Assembly (NCBI RefSeq): GCF_017742245.1
Contig: NZ_JAGHKO010000014.1
Location: forward strand, 248,001-312,000
Direction: 5' to 3'
From: Niastella soli
Lineage (GTDB): Bacteria; Bacteroidota; Bacteroidia; Chitinophagales; Chitinophagaceae
DNA length: 64,000 bases
This document shows, in pieces, positions 6,345 to 13,900 of this stretch (position 1 is its first letter; the number at the start of each line of letters is the position of its first letter). The position numbers were made by a program, and so were the translations under genes. A model generated the notes under the pieces. That model was not told the DNA's origin. It saw nothing but the letters and a program-made list of their open reading frames with translations, and ran no database searches.

Positions 6345-9011
6345 ATGGAATTAAGCAAGAATTATCAGCCCGAAGCGGTGGAGGACAAATGGAGTAAACA
6401 TTGGAAATCAAAGAGATATTTCAACAGCACCCCCGATGAGCGCAAACCGTTCACCGTGGTAATACCCCCACCCAATGTGACCGGGGTTTTACACATGGGC
6501 CATACACTGAACGAAACTGTGCAAGACATACTGGTGCGCAAAGCACGCATGAGCGGCTTTAACGCCTGCTGGGTTCCCGGTAGCGACCATGCCTCCATTG
6601 CCACTGAAAGTAAGGTAGTGCAAATGCTGGAAAAGGAAAAAGGCATCAAAAAAAGCGACCTTACCCGCGAGGAGTTCATGAAACATGCTTATGAGTGGAA
6701 AGAAAAATATGGCGGCATCATTTACCACCAGATAGAAAAACTGGGTTGTAGTGTTGACTGGGACCGGGTTTCTTTTACCATGGACCCCGATTACTACAAG
6801 GCTGTTATCAAGGTTTTTGTTGACCTCTACAATAAAAAAATGATCTACCGCGGCGCCCGGATGATCAACTGGGACCCCGCCGCCAAAACCGCCCTCAGCG
6901 ATGAAGAGGTGGAATATAAAGAAATACAAGGCAAACTGTATTACGTAAAATATGCAGTGGCCTCGGCCGATGGCCAGCCTTCTGCGGAGTTTATTACCAT
7001 CGCCACCCAGCGTCCTGAGACCATCATGGGCGACTCTGGCGTTTGCGTAAACCCCACTGACGAACGTTTTGCTCACCTGAAAGGCAAAAAAGTGATCGTT
7101 CCGCTGGTAAACCGCGCCGTACCCGTGATCTTTGACGAATATGTTGATCCCGCATTTGGTACCGGCGCCTTAAAGGTTACTCCAGCCCACGATATCAACG
7201 ACTATAACCTCGGGTTAAAACACAACCTCCCTGTAATTGACACCCTCAATGAGGATGGCACCCTGAACGAGGCTGCCCAGGTATTTGTGGGTATGGACCG
7301 TTTTGAAGCCCGTAAAAAGGTAGTAGAAACGTTACAGGAGCAAGGTTTGCTGATAAAAGAAGAAGAATACACCACCCGCATCGGGCTGTCACAACGCAGC
7401 ATGGCTGTGGTTGAACCCCGTATTTCCACCCAATGGTTTGTGAATATGAAGCCGCTCGCCGAACAAGCGTTGGCTGCCGTAACCAGTGGCGAAGTACGCA
7501 TTCACCCCGGCGATAAATTCCTGGCCACCTACAAGTACTGGCTGGAGAATATAAAAGACTGGTGTATCAGCCGTCAATTGTGGTGGGGACAACGTATTCC
7601 CGCCTGGTACGACGATAAAGGCAATTGCTATGTAGCCGAGACCGAGGAAGAAGCCGTTCGTCAATGGGCCACCAACACCCATTCCATTGAAGTAAGTTCT
7701 AAACAAGACAACCCCTATACAACACATCCTCTGACTCAGGACATAGATGTTCTTGATACCTGGTTCTCGAGCTGGTTATGGCCTATTGAAGTGTTCAAAG
7801 GTGTTACCCACCCCGGCAACCCCGATATCAATTACTACTACCCTACTTCGGTACTGGTAACCGGACAGGACATCATCTTCTTCTGGGTAGCCAGAATGAT
7901 CATGGCGGGTATGGAATACATGGACTTAAAACCGTTCAGCGATGTATACTTTACCGGCATGGTGCGTGATAAACAGGGCCGGAAAATGAGTAAGAGCCTT
8001 GGCAACTCACCCGATCTGCTGATGCTGATCGATAAGTTCGGCGCCGATGCGGTTCGCTTTGGCATCATGATCTCTTCTCCTGCGGGTAACGACCTGTTGT
8101 TTGATGAAACATCGCCCGAACAGGGAATGAGATTCAATAACAAGTTCTGGAACGCGCTGAAGCTGGTAAAAATGTTCGAAGCCAAAGTGAGCGATACAGC
8201 CACATCCGGTTCAAACTCGTTTGCTATTACCTGGTTCGAGAACAAACTGCAAGCCGCCAAAGCAGAATTGGAGCAACACTATAAAGATTTCAAACTCAGT
8301 GAAGGCTTAAAGACCCTTTACTCGCTGATCTGGGATGATTTCTGTAGTTATTACCTGGAATGGATTAAACCGGGTATTGACCAGCCTATGGACAAAGCAG
8401 TGTATGAAAAAACCGTATCGTTCTTTACTGAACTGATGCAACTGCTGCACCCTTACATGCCATTCGTTACTGAAGAAATTTATCATTTGCTGGCTCCGCG
8501 TACGGAAGACCTGTGCGTACAACAATTAACAACTGCTTTACCATTTGATCCCGTAATTTTGAAAGAGGGTCAGTTGTTAATAGACGTAATTACCGGCCTG
8601 CGCGATGTTCGGATCAAGAATGAGATCAAAACAAAAGAACCGATCAGACTGTATATACAGAGCGACAACAATGAGCTTTACAAAGCCATTGAGACTATCC
8701 TAAAAAAACAAGTCAATATTGAGCAGTTATACTTTGTTACAGAACCTGTAGTGCAAACCATTACAACTGTAATAGACAAAGACAAATTTTTCATTGAGAC
8801 TGAACGCCCCGTAGACACAAGTGCGCAAAAAGAACAATTATTAAAGGACCTCGAGTACTACAAAAAATTCCTCGAGACAGTTAATAAAAAGTTAAGCAAT
8901 GAACGCTTCGTACAATCTGCAAGGCCGGATGTCGTTCAATTAGAGCAAAAGAAAAAAACGGATGCTGAAGAAAAGATCAAGGTTCTTGAGGAAAGCCTGT
9001 CAAACCTCTAA
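6345..9011 (+). CDS. valS: Valyl-tRNA synthetase
   Basis: Class I aminoacyl-tRNA synthetase that charges tRNA-Val and edits mischarged Thr. The 888-residue protein has the HIGH-type motif as HMGH at residues 50-53 (after PPPNVTGVL) and the KMSKS loop near residue 547 (GRKMSKSLGN). The CP1 editing domain lies between about 190 and 340 (TQRPETIMGD, GTGALKVTPAHDINDY). WCISRQLWWGQRIPAWY and DVLDTWFSSWLWP are typical of ValS. An anticodon-binding helical domain and a C-terminal coiled coil (about 815-888, ending in KIKVLEESLSNL) complete the protein. The length is normal for the family. A good promoter lies directly upstream, and a terminator hairpin at 9043-9073 lies inside the start of the next reading frame. 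Confidence 0.98.
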   Translation: MELSKNYQPEAVEDKWSKHWKSKRYFNSTPDERKPFTVVIPPPNVTGVLHMGHTLNETVQDILVRKARMSGFNACWVPGSDHASIATESKVVQMLEKEKGIKKSDLTREEFMKHAYEWKEKYGGIIYHQIEKLGCSVDWDRVSFTMDPDYYKAVIKVFVDLYNKKMIYRGARMINWDPAAKTALSDEEVEYKEIQGKLYYVKYAVASADGQPSAEFITIATQRPETIMGDSGVCVNPTDERFAHLKGKKVIVPLVNRAVPVIFDEYVDPAFGTGALKVTPAHDINDYNLGLKHNLPVIDTLNEDGTLNEAAQVFVGMDRFEARKKVVETLQEQGLLIKEEEYTTRIGLSQRSMAVVEPRISTQWFVNMKPLAEQALAAVTSGEVRIHPGDKFLATYKYWLENIKDWCISRQLWWGQRIPAWYDDKGNCYVAETEEEAVRQWATNTHSIEVSSKQDNPYTTHPLTQDIDVLDTWFSSWLWPIEVFKGVTHPGNPDINYYYPTSVLVTGQDIIFFWVARMIMAGMEYMDLKPFSDVYFTGMVRDKQGRKMSKSLGNSPDLLMLIDKFGADAVRFGIMISSPAGNDLLFDETSPEQGMRFNNKFWNALKLVKMFEAKVSDTATSGSNSFAITWFENKLQAAKAELEQHYKDFKLSEGLKTLYSLIWDDFCSYYLEWIKPGIDQPMDKAVYEKTVSFFTELMQLLHPYMPFVTEEIYHLLAPRTEDLCVQQLTTALPFDPVILKEGQLLIDVITGLRDVRIKNEIKTKEPIRLYIQSDNNELYKAIETILKKQVNIEQLYFVTEPVVQTITTVIDKDKFFIETERPVDTSAQKEQLLKDLEYYKKFLETVNKKLSNERFVQSARPDVVQLEQKKKTDAEEKIKVLEESLSNL

Positions 9012-9669
9012 CTGTAAGCAAACCCCGGTTTTAACTATATTCAAAAGCATACTGCTCTTTGCAGTATGCTTTTGTTGTTTCAAACCCCGAGCCGTTTGCC
9101 AAACTAAGTACAGTTTCGATCAACACATTTTGATGGAGATGCAGGAAAGCCGAACGTCTGGGAAGACCAGCGTAATGGAAGGCATTTCCAACACCACGCA
9201 GATGGTAAGCCTTGCGGTGCCGCTTGCCGTGGTGGCTGCCGGGCTGATCGACAACAACAAGATGACCCTCAAAAAAGGGTTGTACCTGACTGAGTCGGCA
9301 GCTGCGTCTGTCTTCATCACTTTTGGAATGAAGTATGCATTTCAGCGGTCGCGTCCCTATTCGGTAACACCGGGCCTTACCAAGGTCGCCGGGGGTAGTG
9401 GTCCTTCGTTCCCGTCGGGACATACGTCTGCCGCCTTTGCCACCGCCACTTCGCTCACCCTGGCCTTTCCCAAATGGTATGTGGCCGTTCCAGCCTATGC
9501 CTGGGCAGCCTCTGTAGGATATTCAAGAATGTACCTGGGTGTGCATTACCCTTCAGATGTGCTGGCAGGGGCCGTAATTGGCGCCGGCAGCGCCTGGTTG
9601 ATGTACAAGGCCAACAAGTGGTTGTTTAAAAAGAAACCCAGCGCCAGCGAGTTACGTCCGGCCTTTTAA
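8962..9669 (+). CDS. PAP2-family phosphatase, upstream copy
   Basis: Membrane-associated phosphatase of the PAP2/acid phosphatase superfamily, likely acting on a lipid phosphate or pyrophosphate at the outer face of the inner membrane. The three catalytic motifs are complete: KYAFQRSRP, SFPSGHTS and SRMYLGVHYPSD. It shares most of its sequence with the next gene (9939). The ATG at 8962 overlaps valS by 50 bases and gives an unusually long basic N-terminus before the hydrophobic segment SILLFAVCFCC. Alignment with the paralog puts the natural start near 9037, where only ATA or ATT is available. The signal-peptide codons coincide with a perfect 13-bp terminator-like hairpin (9043-9073). TTG at 8986 is another possible start. 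The product call is firm; the start is not. Confidence 0.85.
   Translation: MLKKRSRFLRKACQTSNCKQTPVLTIFKSILLFAVCFCCFKPRAVCQTKYSFDQHILMEMQESRTSGKTSVMEGISNTTQMVSLAVPLAVVAAGLIDNNKMTLKKGLYLTESAAASVFITFGMKYAFQRSRPYSVTPGLTKVAGGSGPSFPSGHTSAAFATATSLTLAFPKWYVAVPAYAWAASVGYSRMYLGVHYPSDVLAGAVIGAGSAWLMYKANKWLFKKKPSASELRPAF
9043..9073 (+). terminator. valS terminator overlapping the PAP2 coding start
   Basis: AAAAGCATACTGC (9043-9055), loop TCTTT, then the perfect complement GCAGTATGCTTTT (9061-9073) followed by GTTGTTT. By form this is the valS terminator, 31 bases after its stop. It is also read in frame as the hydrophobic core of the PAP2 signal peptide. Confidence 0.75.
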
Positions 9670-9840
9670 TGGGCAATGGGCAATTGTGAGTTGTCAGTTG
9701 TCAGTTGTGAGTGGGCTCGCTATTACTTGGGATTCACAAATAATAGCGAGTCCACTCACGATTCACCACACACTTACCTGCCTGCGGCTCACAACCTTCC
9801 TACCTCTTACTTCCTACCTCTTACTTCCTACCTCCTACTT
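9670..9840. repeat. Heptamer tracts, element A copy 2 and a 14-bp tandem
   Basis: TTGTCAG-type heptamers (9686-9710) lead into palindromic element A (9716-9750, CTCGCTATTA...TAATAGCGAG). Then TTCCTACCTCTTAC is repeated three times at 14-base spacing (9797, 9811, 9825). The whole gap between the two PAP2 genes is filled by such repeats. Confidence 0.75.
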
Positions 9841-9938
9841 CCCTTATCAACTCCATCAACCCTATCAACCTTCCCCCTCAACTCGCTTCTAAATTCAAAC
9901 AGGATCATATTGTAGTTTAGGGATGAAATTCTATTCCG

Positions 9939-10562
9939 ATGATCATCCGTAACCTGCTATTGATAGTAGTTTGCTTATCTTTTTTACATCCTGCAGCGCA
10001 GGCCCAAAGGACCAGCCTCGACGTACAGGTATTGAACGAAATGATGGAGAACCGCCATGAAGACCCGGTTGAGATCTATCAACAAATTTCCAATACCACC
10101 AACTACATCAGTATGCTGGCGCCCATAACCGTGCTGGCAACAGGTCTTGTCCGCAATGACAGGGTCACCCTCAACAAAGGATTTTATATGGCTGAAAGCC
10201 TCGCCGCTTCTTCTTTTATAACTACCGGTCTTAAATATGCCTTCAAACGGCACCGGCCTTTTGCCGATCATCCGTTTATTGTTCCTGCCAGTAATGGCGG
10301 CAGTCCCTCCTTCCCTTCTGGTCATACGTCGGAAGCCTTTGCTACGGCCACGTCATTAACTATGGCTTATCCCAAATGGTATGTGGCGGTGCCTGCCTAT
10401 GCCTGGGCATCTTCGGTGGGGTATTCAAGAATGTATTTGGGCGTGCATTATCCCAGCGATGTACTGGCAGGCGCTATCGTTGGCGCCGGCAGTGCGTGGT
10501 TGATGTATCGGGTGAATAAGTGGCTGGTGAATAAGAAACCAGCAACGGCCTTAGTTTACTAG
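9939..10562 (+). CDS. PAP2-family phosphatase, downstream copy
   Basis: A 207-residue paralog of the preceding gene with a clean signal peptide (MIIRNLLLIVVCLSFLHPAAQAQ). The same catalytic motifs are present: KYAFKRHRP, SFPSGHTS and SRMYLGVHYPSD. Near-identical segments (AYPKWYVAVPAYAWASSVGYSRMYLGV) show a tandem duplication. The region between catalytic motifs 1 and 2 differs (FADHPFIVPASNGGSP against YSVTPGLTKVAGGSGP), which could change substrate choice. The short proteins lack the six full membrane spans of undecaprenyl-diphosphate phosphatases, so a periplasmic or loosely anchored acid-phosphatase type is likely. The substrate is unknown. Confidence 0.9.
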   Translation: MIIRNLLLIVVCLSFLHPAAQAQRTSLDVQVLNEMMENRHEDPVEIYQQISNTTNYISMLAPITVLATGLVRNDRVTLNKGFYMAESLAASSFITTGLKYAFKRHRPFADHPFIVPASNGGSPSFPSGHTSEAFATATSLTMAYPKWYVAVPAYAWASSVGYSRMYLGVHYPSDVLAGAIVGAGSAWLMYRVNKWLVNKKPATALVY

Positions 10563-10565
10563 CAG

Positions 10566-10996
10566 TGGTTTATGAATGTGCAATGGGCAATCGTGAAACG
10601 TGAAAGTCCTTATTGCAGATATTATCGGCAATCCTGAATCGGCAATCGGCAATTGTCAGTTGTCAGTTGTCAGTTGTGAGTTGTGAGTAGGCTCGCTATT
10701 ATTTAGGATTCAAAAATAATTTCGAGTTCACTCTACGATTCACCACTCACCATTCACTTGTTCGCCTTCTGCTCGATCAAACGCCTACTTTATCCATAAT
10801 AACCTTCTTCTACCTGATCCTCTCATCAACTTTTTACTTCCGTCTTGCTACGTCCTATTTCCTGCTTCAATTCCTTTATCAACCCTATCAACCTTCTTCC
10901 ACCTTGTCAACCTGCTTTGCCCGCCGAAGCTTTACCGCCGTCGCCTTCGGCTATGGCGGTCGAAGAGCGTAGGAGGGCCTTTTCCTGATCAACTGG
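10566..10996. repeat. Repeat-filled gap: heptamers, element A copy 3, element C
   Basis: TTGTCAG/TTGTGAG heptamers (10650-10690) are followed by element A (core 10692-10726, flank to about 10770, in inverse orientation to the copy at 3.2 kb). Next come tracts of TATCAAC words, then element C at 10915-10996 (CCGCCGAAGCTTTACCGCCG, with a GCC-TTCG-GC hairpin, ending AGGAGGGCC), and TGATCAACTGGTCAAC words. Bases 10997-11209 hold no gene I can support. Confidence 0.7.
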
Positions 10997-11209
10997 TCAA
11001 CTGATCAACAGAACAACCTACATCTCCCTTCCACAGTATCTCCTTCTAATGATATAAACTTTATCACCCCTATCAAATTCCCATTGACGTTATAGTCGCA
11101 ATTCCCCACTTTTCTTAATTCCCCGTGCTGGCAGGTAAATTGCTTAGTAGCTCCTTTCACATTTGGCCAGTCACTAAAAAAAAACTTATAAACTCAACCT
11201 CTTTACAAA

Positions 11210-12067
11210 ATGAAGCAAGACATTTCAAAGCTCCTGCAAAAGAAAAAGAAAAATATTATCGAAGATTGGATGAATATGCAGCTGGCCGATGCCGGATTAC
11301 GGGAAGACCTGATGAGTAATGACGAGTTGCGTGAGCAGAGTGCAGAATTGATCGATGCGTTGTTAAAAGCCATTACCGAACAAAATTTAGATGATTTTAA
11401 TTCGGCGAGTTTTAATACAGTTTATGAAATTCTCTCCGGCATTTCTATCTCAAGGGCCCGTCAGGGATTCTCACCCCGCGAAACCGGCGTATTCGTGTTC
11501 AGCCTGAAAGACGCCATCTTACAAACCCTGATAATTGAACTCAAAAATGACCAGGAGACGCTGATAGAAGCCTTAGTGGCCATGAATAAATTACTCGACA
11601 ACCTGGGTATTGTCACCTTTGAAACCTTCATCAAGGGTCGTGAAGAAGTGATCTTACGTCAAACCGATGAAATAACAGAAATATCCACTCCCGTTATCAG
11701 GGTATGGGACGGCATTCTGGCGCTGCCCATTATTGGAACGCTCGATAGCGCCCGCACGCAGGTGGTTATGGAAAATCTGTTACAAAACGTTGTCGACACT
11801 GGCAGCACCATCACCATACTTGATATATCAGGGGTACCAACTGTTGACTCACTGGTTGCCCAGCACATCATTAAAACGGTGGCCGCCACCCGCTTAATGG
11901 GTGCAGAATGCATTATTAGCGGCATACGTCCTGAAATTGCACAAACCGTTGTTCACCTTGGAATCGATCTCTCCAATATCGTTACCAAAGCCACATTGGC
12001 CAGTGCATTGAAATATGCTTTCGCATTATTGAAACTAGATGTTAAACGTATTCAAAAAGAAAAATAA
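11210..12067 (+). CDS. RsbR-type stressosome protein (N-terminal RsbRD-like domain + STAS)
   Basis: A 285-residue co-antagonist of the RsbR class, which with RsbS builds the stressosome and holds the RsbT kinase. Residues 1-160 form the helical RsbRD-type sensor domain (KKKKNIIEDWM..., SRARQGFSPRETGVFVFSLKDAI). Residues 165-275 are a STAS domain. The two phosphorylation sites known from B. subtilis RsbR map to DISGVPTVDSLVAQHI (Ser where RsbRA has Thr171) and GIRPEIAQTVVHLGI (Thr205 equivalent kept). It is the first gene of a six-gene operon, with rsbS 11 bases downstream. Ser in place of Thr is chemically compatible with phosphorylation but unusual. The input signal is unknown. Confidence 0.9.
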   Translation: MKQDISKLLQKKKKNIIEDWMNMQLADAGLREDLMSNDELREQSAELIDALLKAITEQNLDDFNSASFNTVYEILSGISISRARQGFSPRETGVFVFSLKDAILQTLIIELKNDQETLIEALVAMNKLLDNLGIVTFETFIKGREEVILRQTDEITEISTPVIRVWDGILALPIIGTLDSARTQVVMENLLQNVVDTGSTITILDISGVPTVDSLVAQHIIKTVAATRLMGAECIISGIRPEIAQTVVHLGIDLSNIVTKATLASALKYAFALLKLDVKRIQKEK

Positions 12068-12078
12068 GTAATTCGGCT

Positions 12079-12495
12079 ATGGATAGAATACCTATCCTCA
12101 GAATGGGGAATTTTTTACTCGTCACCATACAGATAGATCTGTATGACCGCCTGGCTATCAATCTGGAAACTGATCTGGTAAATATGGTTAACAAAACGCA
12201 GGCGAAAGGTGTGTTGATCGACATTTCCGCCCTGAGTATTGTTGACTCGTTTATGGGCCGCATCTTAGGCAATATCGGCAATATGGCCCGCATTATGGAT
12301 GCGGAAACGGTAGTGGTCGGTATGCAACCCGCCGTTGCCATAACGTTGGTTGAACTGGGGCTTGAGCTAAAAGGCGTTCATACGGCACTGAATGTTGTAA
12401 AGGGTATGGAGTTGTTACGAAACAAAATTAAAGACCTGGACACCGGTGAGGAAGAAGAAGAAGAAATAGCAACCAATGAGGATAGTACTGAATAA
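12079..12495 (+). CDS. RsbS-type STAS antagonist
   Basis: A single-domain STAS protein, the second scaffold component of the stressosome. Both regulatory sites are clear: LIDISALSIVDSFMGRI contains the Ser equivalent to B. subtilis RsbS Ser59, and GMQPAVAITLVELGLEL holds the Thr86 equivalent. At 138 residues it is slightly longer than usual because of an acidic tail (LDTGEEEEEEIATNEDSTE). That tail overlaps the next gene by 20 bases, which suggests translational coupling. In the known cycle RsbT phosphorylates RsbS and leaves the complex to act on its target. Here the target should lie further down the same operon. Confidence 0.92.
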   Translation: MDRIPILRMGNFLLVTIQIDLYDRLAINLETDLVNMVNKTQAKGVLIDISALSIVDSFMGRILGNIGNMARIMDAETVVVGMQPAVAITLVELGLELKGVHTALNVVKGMELLRNKIKDLDTGEEEEEEIATNEDSTE

Positions 12496-12889
12496 GGACT
12501 CCATGAATATTGAAAAGGAACAGGATGTTGTGCCTTTTCGTAACCGCGTAAAAGAATATGCGGTAAAAATTGGAATGAGTGTCGTCAATCAAACCAAATT
12601 GATCACCGCAGCCAGTGAGCTGGCCAGGAATATGTTGAAATATGCCGGAGGAGGCATCACGAAAATAGAAGTGATCAGCGAAGGCAGGAACAGCGGCATC
12701 CGGCTGATCTTTGAAGATAAAGGCCCCGGTATAAGTGATATTGCACTGGCTATGAAAGATGGCTTTTCTACCGGGAAAAGCCTTGGCATCGGGTTACCGG
12801 GTGCAAAAAGACTGGTAAACGAATTCGAAATCAAGAGCAGCGTTGGTGAAGGAACTACTGTTTCTATAATCAAATGGAAAAATGGTTGA
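12476..12889 (+). CDS. RsbT-type switch kinase
   Basis: A GHKL-fold serine/threonine kinase of the RsbT class, 137 residues. The N box is AASELARNMLKYAGGG. The G1/G2 boxes are FEDKGPGISDIALAMKDGF and GLGIGLPG-type (SLGIGLPGAKRL), all as in RsbT. A second in-frame ATG at 12503 (MNIEKEQ) would remove the overlap with rsbS and give a length closer to B. subtilis RsbT. I keep the longer form because the 20-base overlap fits operon coupling. It should phosphorylate the STAS proteins encoded upstream. There is no sigma-B cascade (RsbU, RsbV, RsbW, SigB) in the window. Confidence 0.9.
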   Translation: MRIVLNKDSMNIEKEQDVVPFRNRVKEYAVKIGMSVVNQTKLITAASELARNMLKYAGGGITKIEVISEGRNSGIRLIFEDKGPGISDIALAMKDGFSTGKSLGIGLPGAKRLVNEFEIKSSVGEGTTVSIIKWKNG

Positions 12890-13898
12890 TAATGTACATA
12901 TACTATTCAAAGCAAATGACAGAAGCTATTTTGCCGTCCTAAAAAAAGAGATCCGCGCGCTCGCTCATACGCTTCCCTTTAATGAACGACAGACTGGAGA
13001 AATTGACATCATTGTAGCCGAAATGGCCAGCAACCTCGTTAAACATGCAGGGGGCGGACAAATTCTGGCTAAACTGGTTCACCACAATAATAACTATGGC
13101 ATAGAGCTTATCAGCATAGACAACGGTGCAGGGATTGCCGATGTAAACAAAATGCTACGGGATGGTGAAAGTTCCAAAAGCACCCTGGGACTTGGCCTGG
13201 GCGCTATGCAGCGGTTAGGGGACACTTTTCAGATCTATTCGCAAAAAAACTGGGGCACAATTATTTTATGCCGCAAATATGTTAAAGGTCTGGCGCTTCA
13301 TATAAAGCCACCCATTGCAGAAGTAAGATCGGTGGTAGTTGCAAAACCCGGAGAAACGAAATGCGGGGATAGTTTTTTTCACATTGAAAACAAAAGCCAT
13401 GTAAAGCTCTTTCTGGCCGATGGCCTGGGCCATGGTGTAGAAGCCGCCCGCGCAGTACAGGAAGCAGGGATTGCTTTTGCCAATTGCCCGGAACTCTATC
13501 CTCCTGAAATTTTACGTTATATAAATTTATCTGTTAAAAAAACAAGAGGATTGGTAGGTATGGTGGCCATTTTTGATCTCGCTAAAAAAACATGGGAGGT
13601 CTGCGGTGTTGGAAATATTACCATTAAAATAAACGGCCCAACCATAAGCAAAAACTTTATGTCTTATAATGGGATCATTGGTTTAAATATGCCCCGGATA
13701 CTGACCAGCCAGCAGATCGTACATGAACAAGGCCAGTATCTGATAATGTGCAGCGATGGTCTCCGCGGCCGGTGGGACACCCTGAAATATACAGGCATAT
13801 CGAGGTACGACCTGACTATACTTGCCTCCTCATTATTTAAAGACTTTACACGTACTACCGACGACACCTCCGTAGCGATCTGTAAAATAAACACCTGA
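12882..13898 (+). CDS. RsbT-like ATPase domain fused to an RsbX-like PP2C phosphatase
   Basis: A 338-residue fusion. Residues 1-135 are a second RsbT-like GHKL domain (VAEMASNLVKHAGGG, SIDNGAGIADV, LGLGLGAMQRLGD). Residues 145-338 are a SpoIIE/RsbX-type PP2C phosphatase with its metal-binding signatures (KCGDSFF, FLADGLGHGVEAARAV, CSDGLRGRWD, TTDDTSVAICK). In stressosomes RsbX removes phosphate from RsbR and RsbS and resets the complex. Fusion to an RsbT-like module could tether the phosphatase to the same STAS docking surface. The gene overlaps rsbT by eight bases and is followed two bases later by the histidine kinase gene. RsbT-RsbX fusions are known in stressosome operons of several phyla. 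The order of action here is inferred. Confidence 0.9.
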   Translation: MVDNVHILFKANDRSYFAVLKKEIRALAHTLPFNERQTGEIDIIVAEMASNLVKHAGGGQILAKLVHHNNNYGIELISIDNGAGIADVNKMLRDGESSKSTLGLGLGAMQRLGDTFQIYSQKNWGTIILCRKYVKGLALHIKPPIAEVRSVVVAKPGETKCGDSFFHIENKSHVKLFLADGLGHGVEAARAVQEAGIAFANCPELYPPEILRYINLSVKKTRGLVGMVAIFDLAKKTWEVCGVGNITIKINGPTISKNFMSYNGIIGLNMPRILTSQQIVHEQGQYLIMCSDGLRGRWDTLKYTGISRYDLTILASSLFKDFTRTTDDTSVAICKINT

Positions 13899-13900
13899 TA

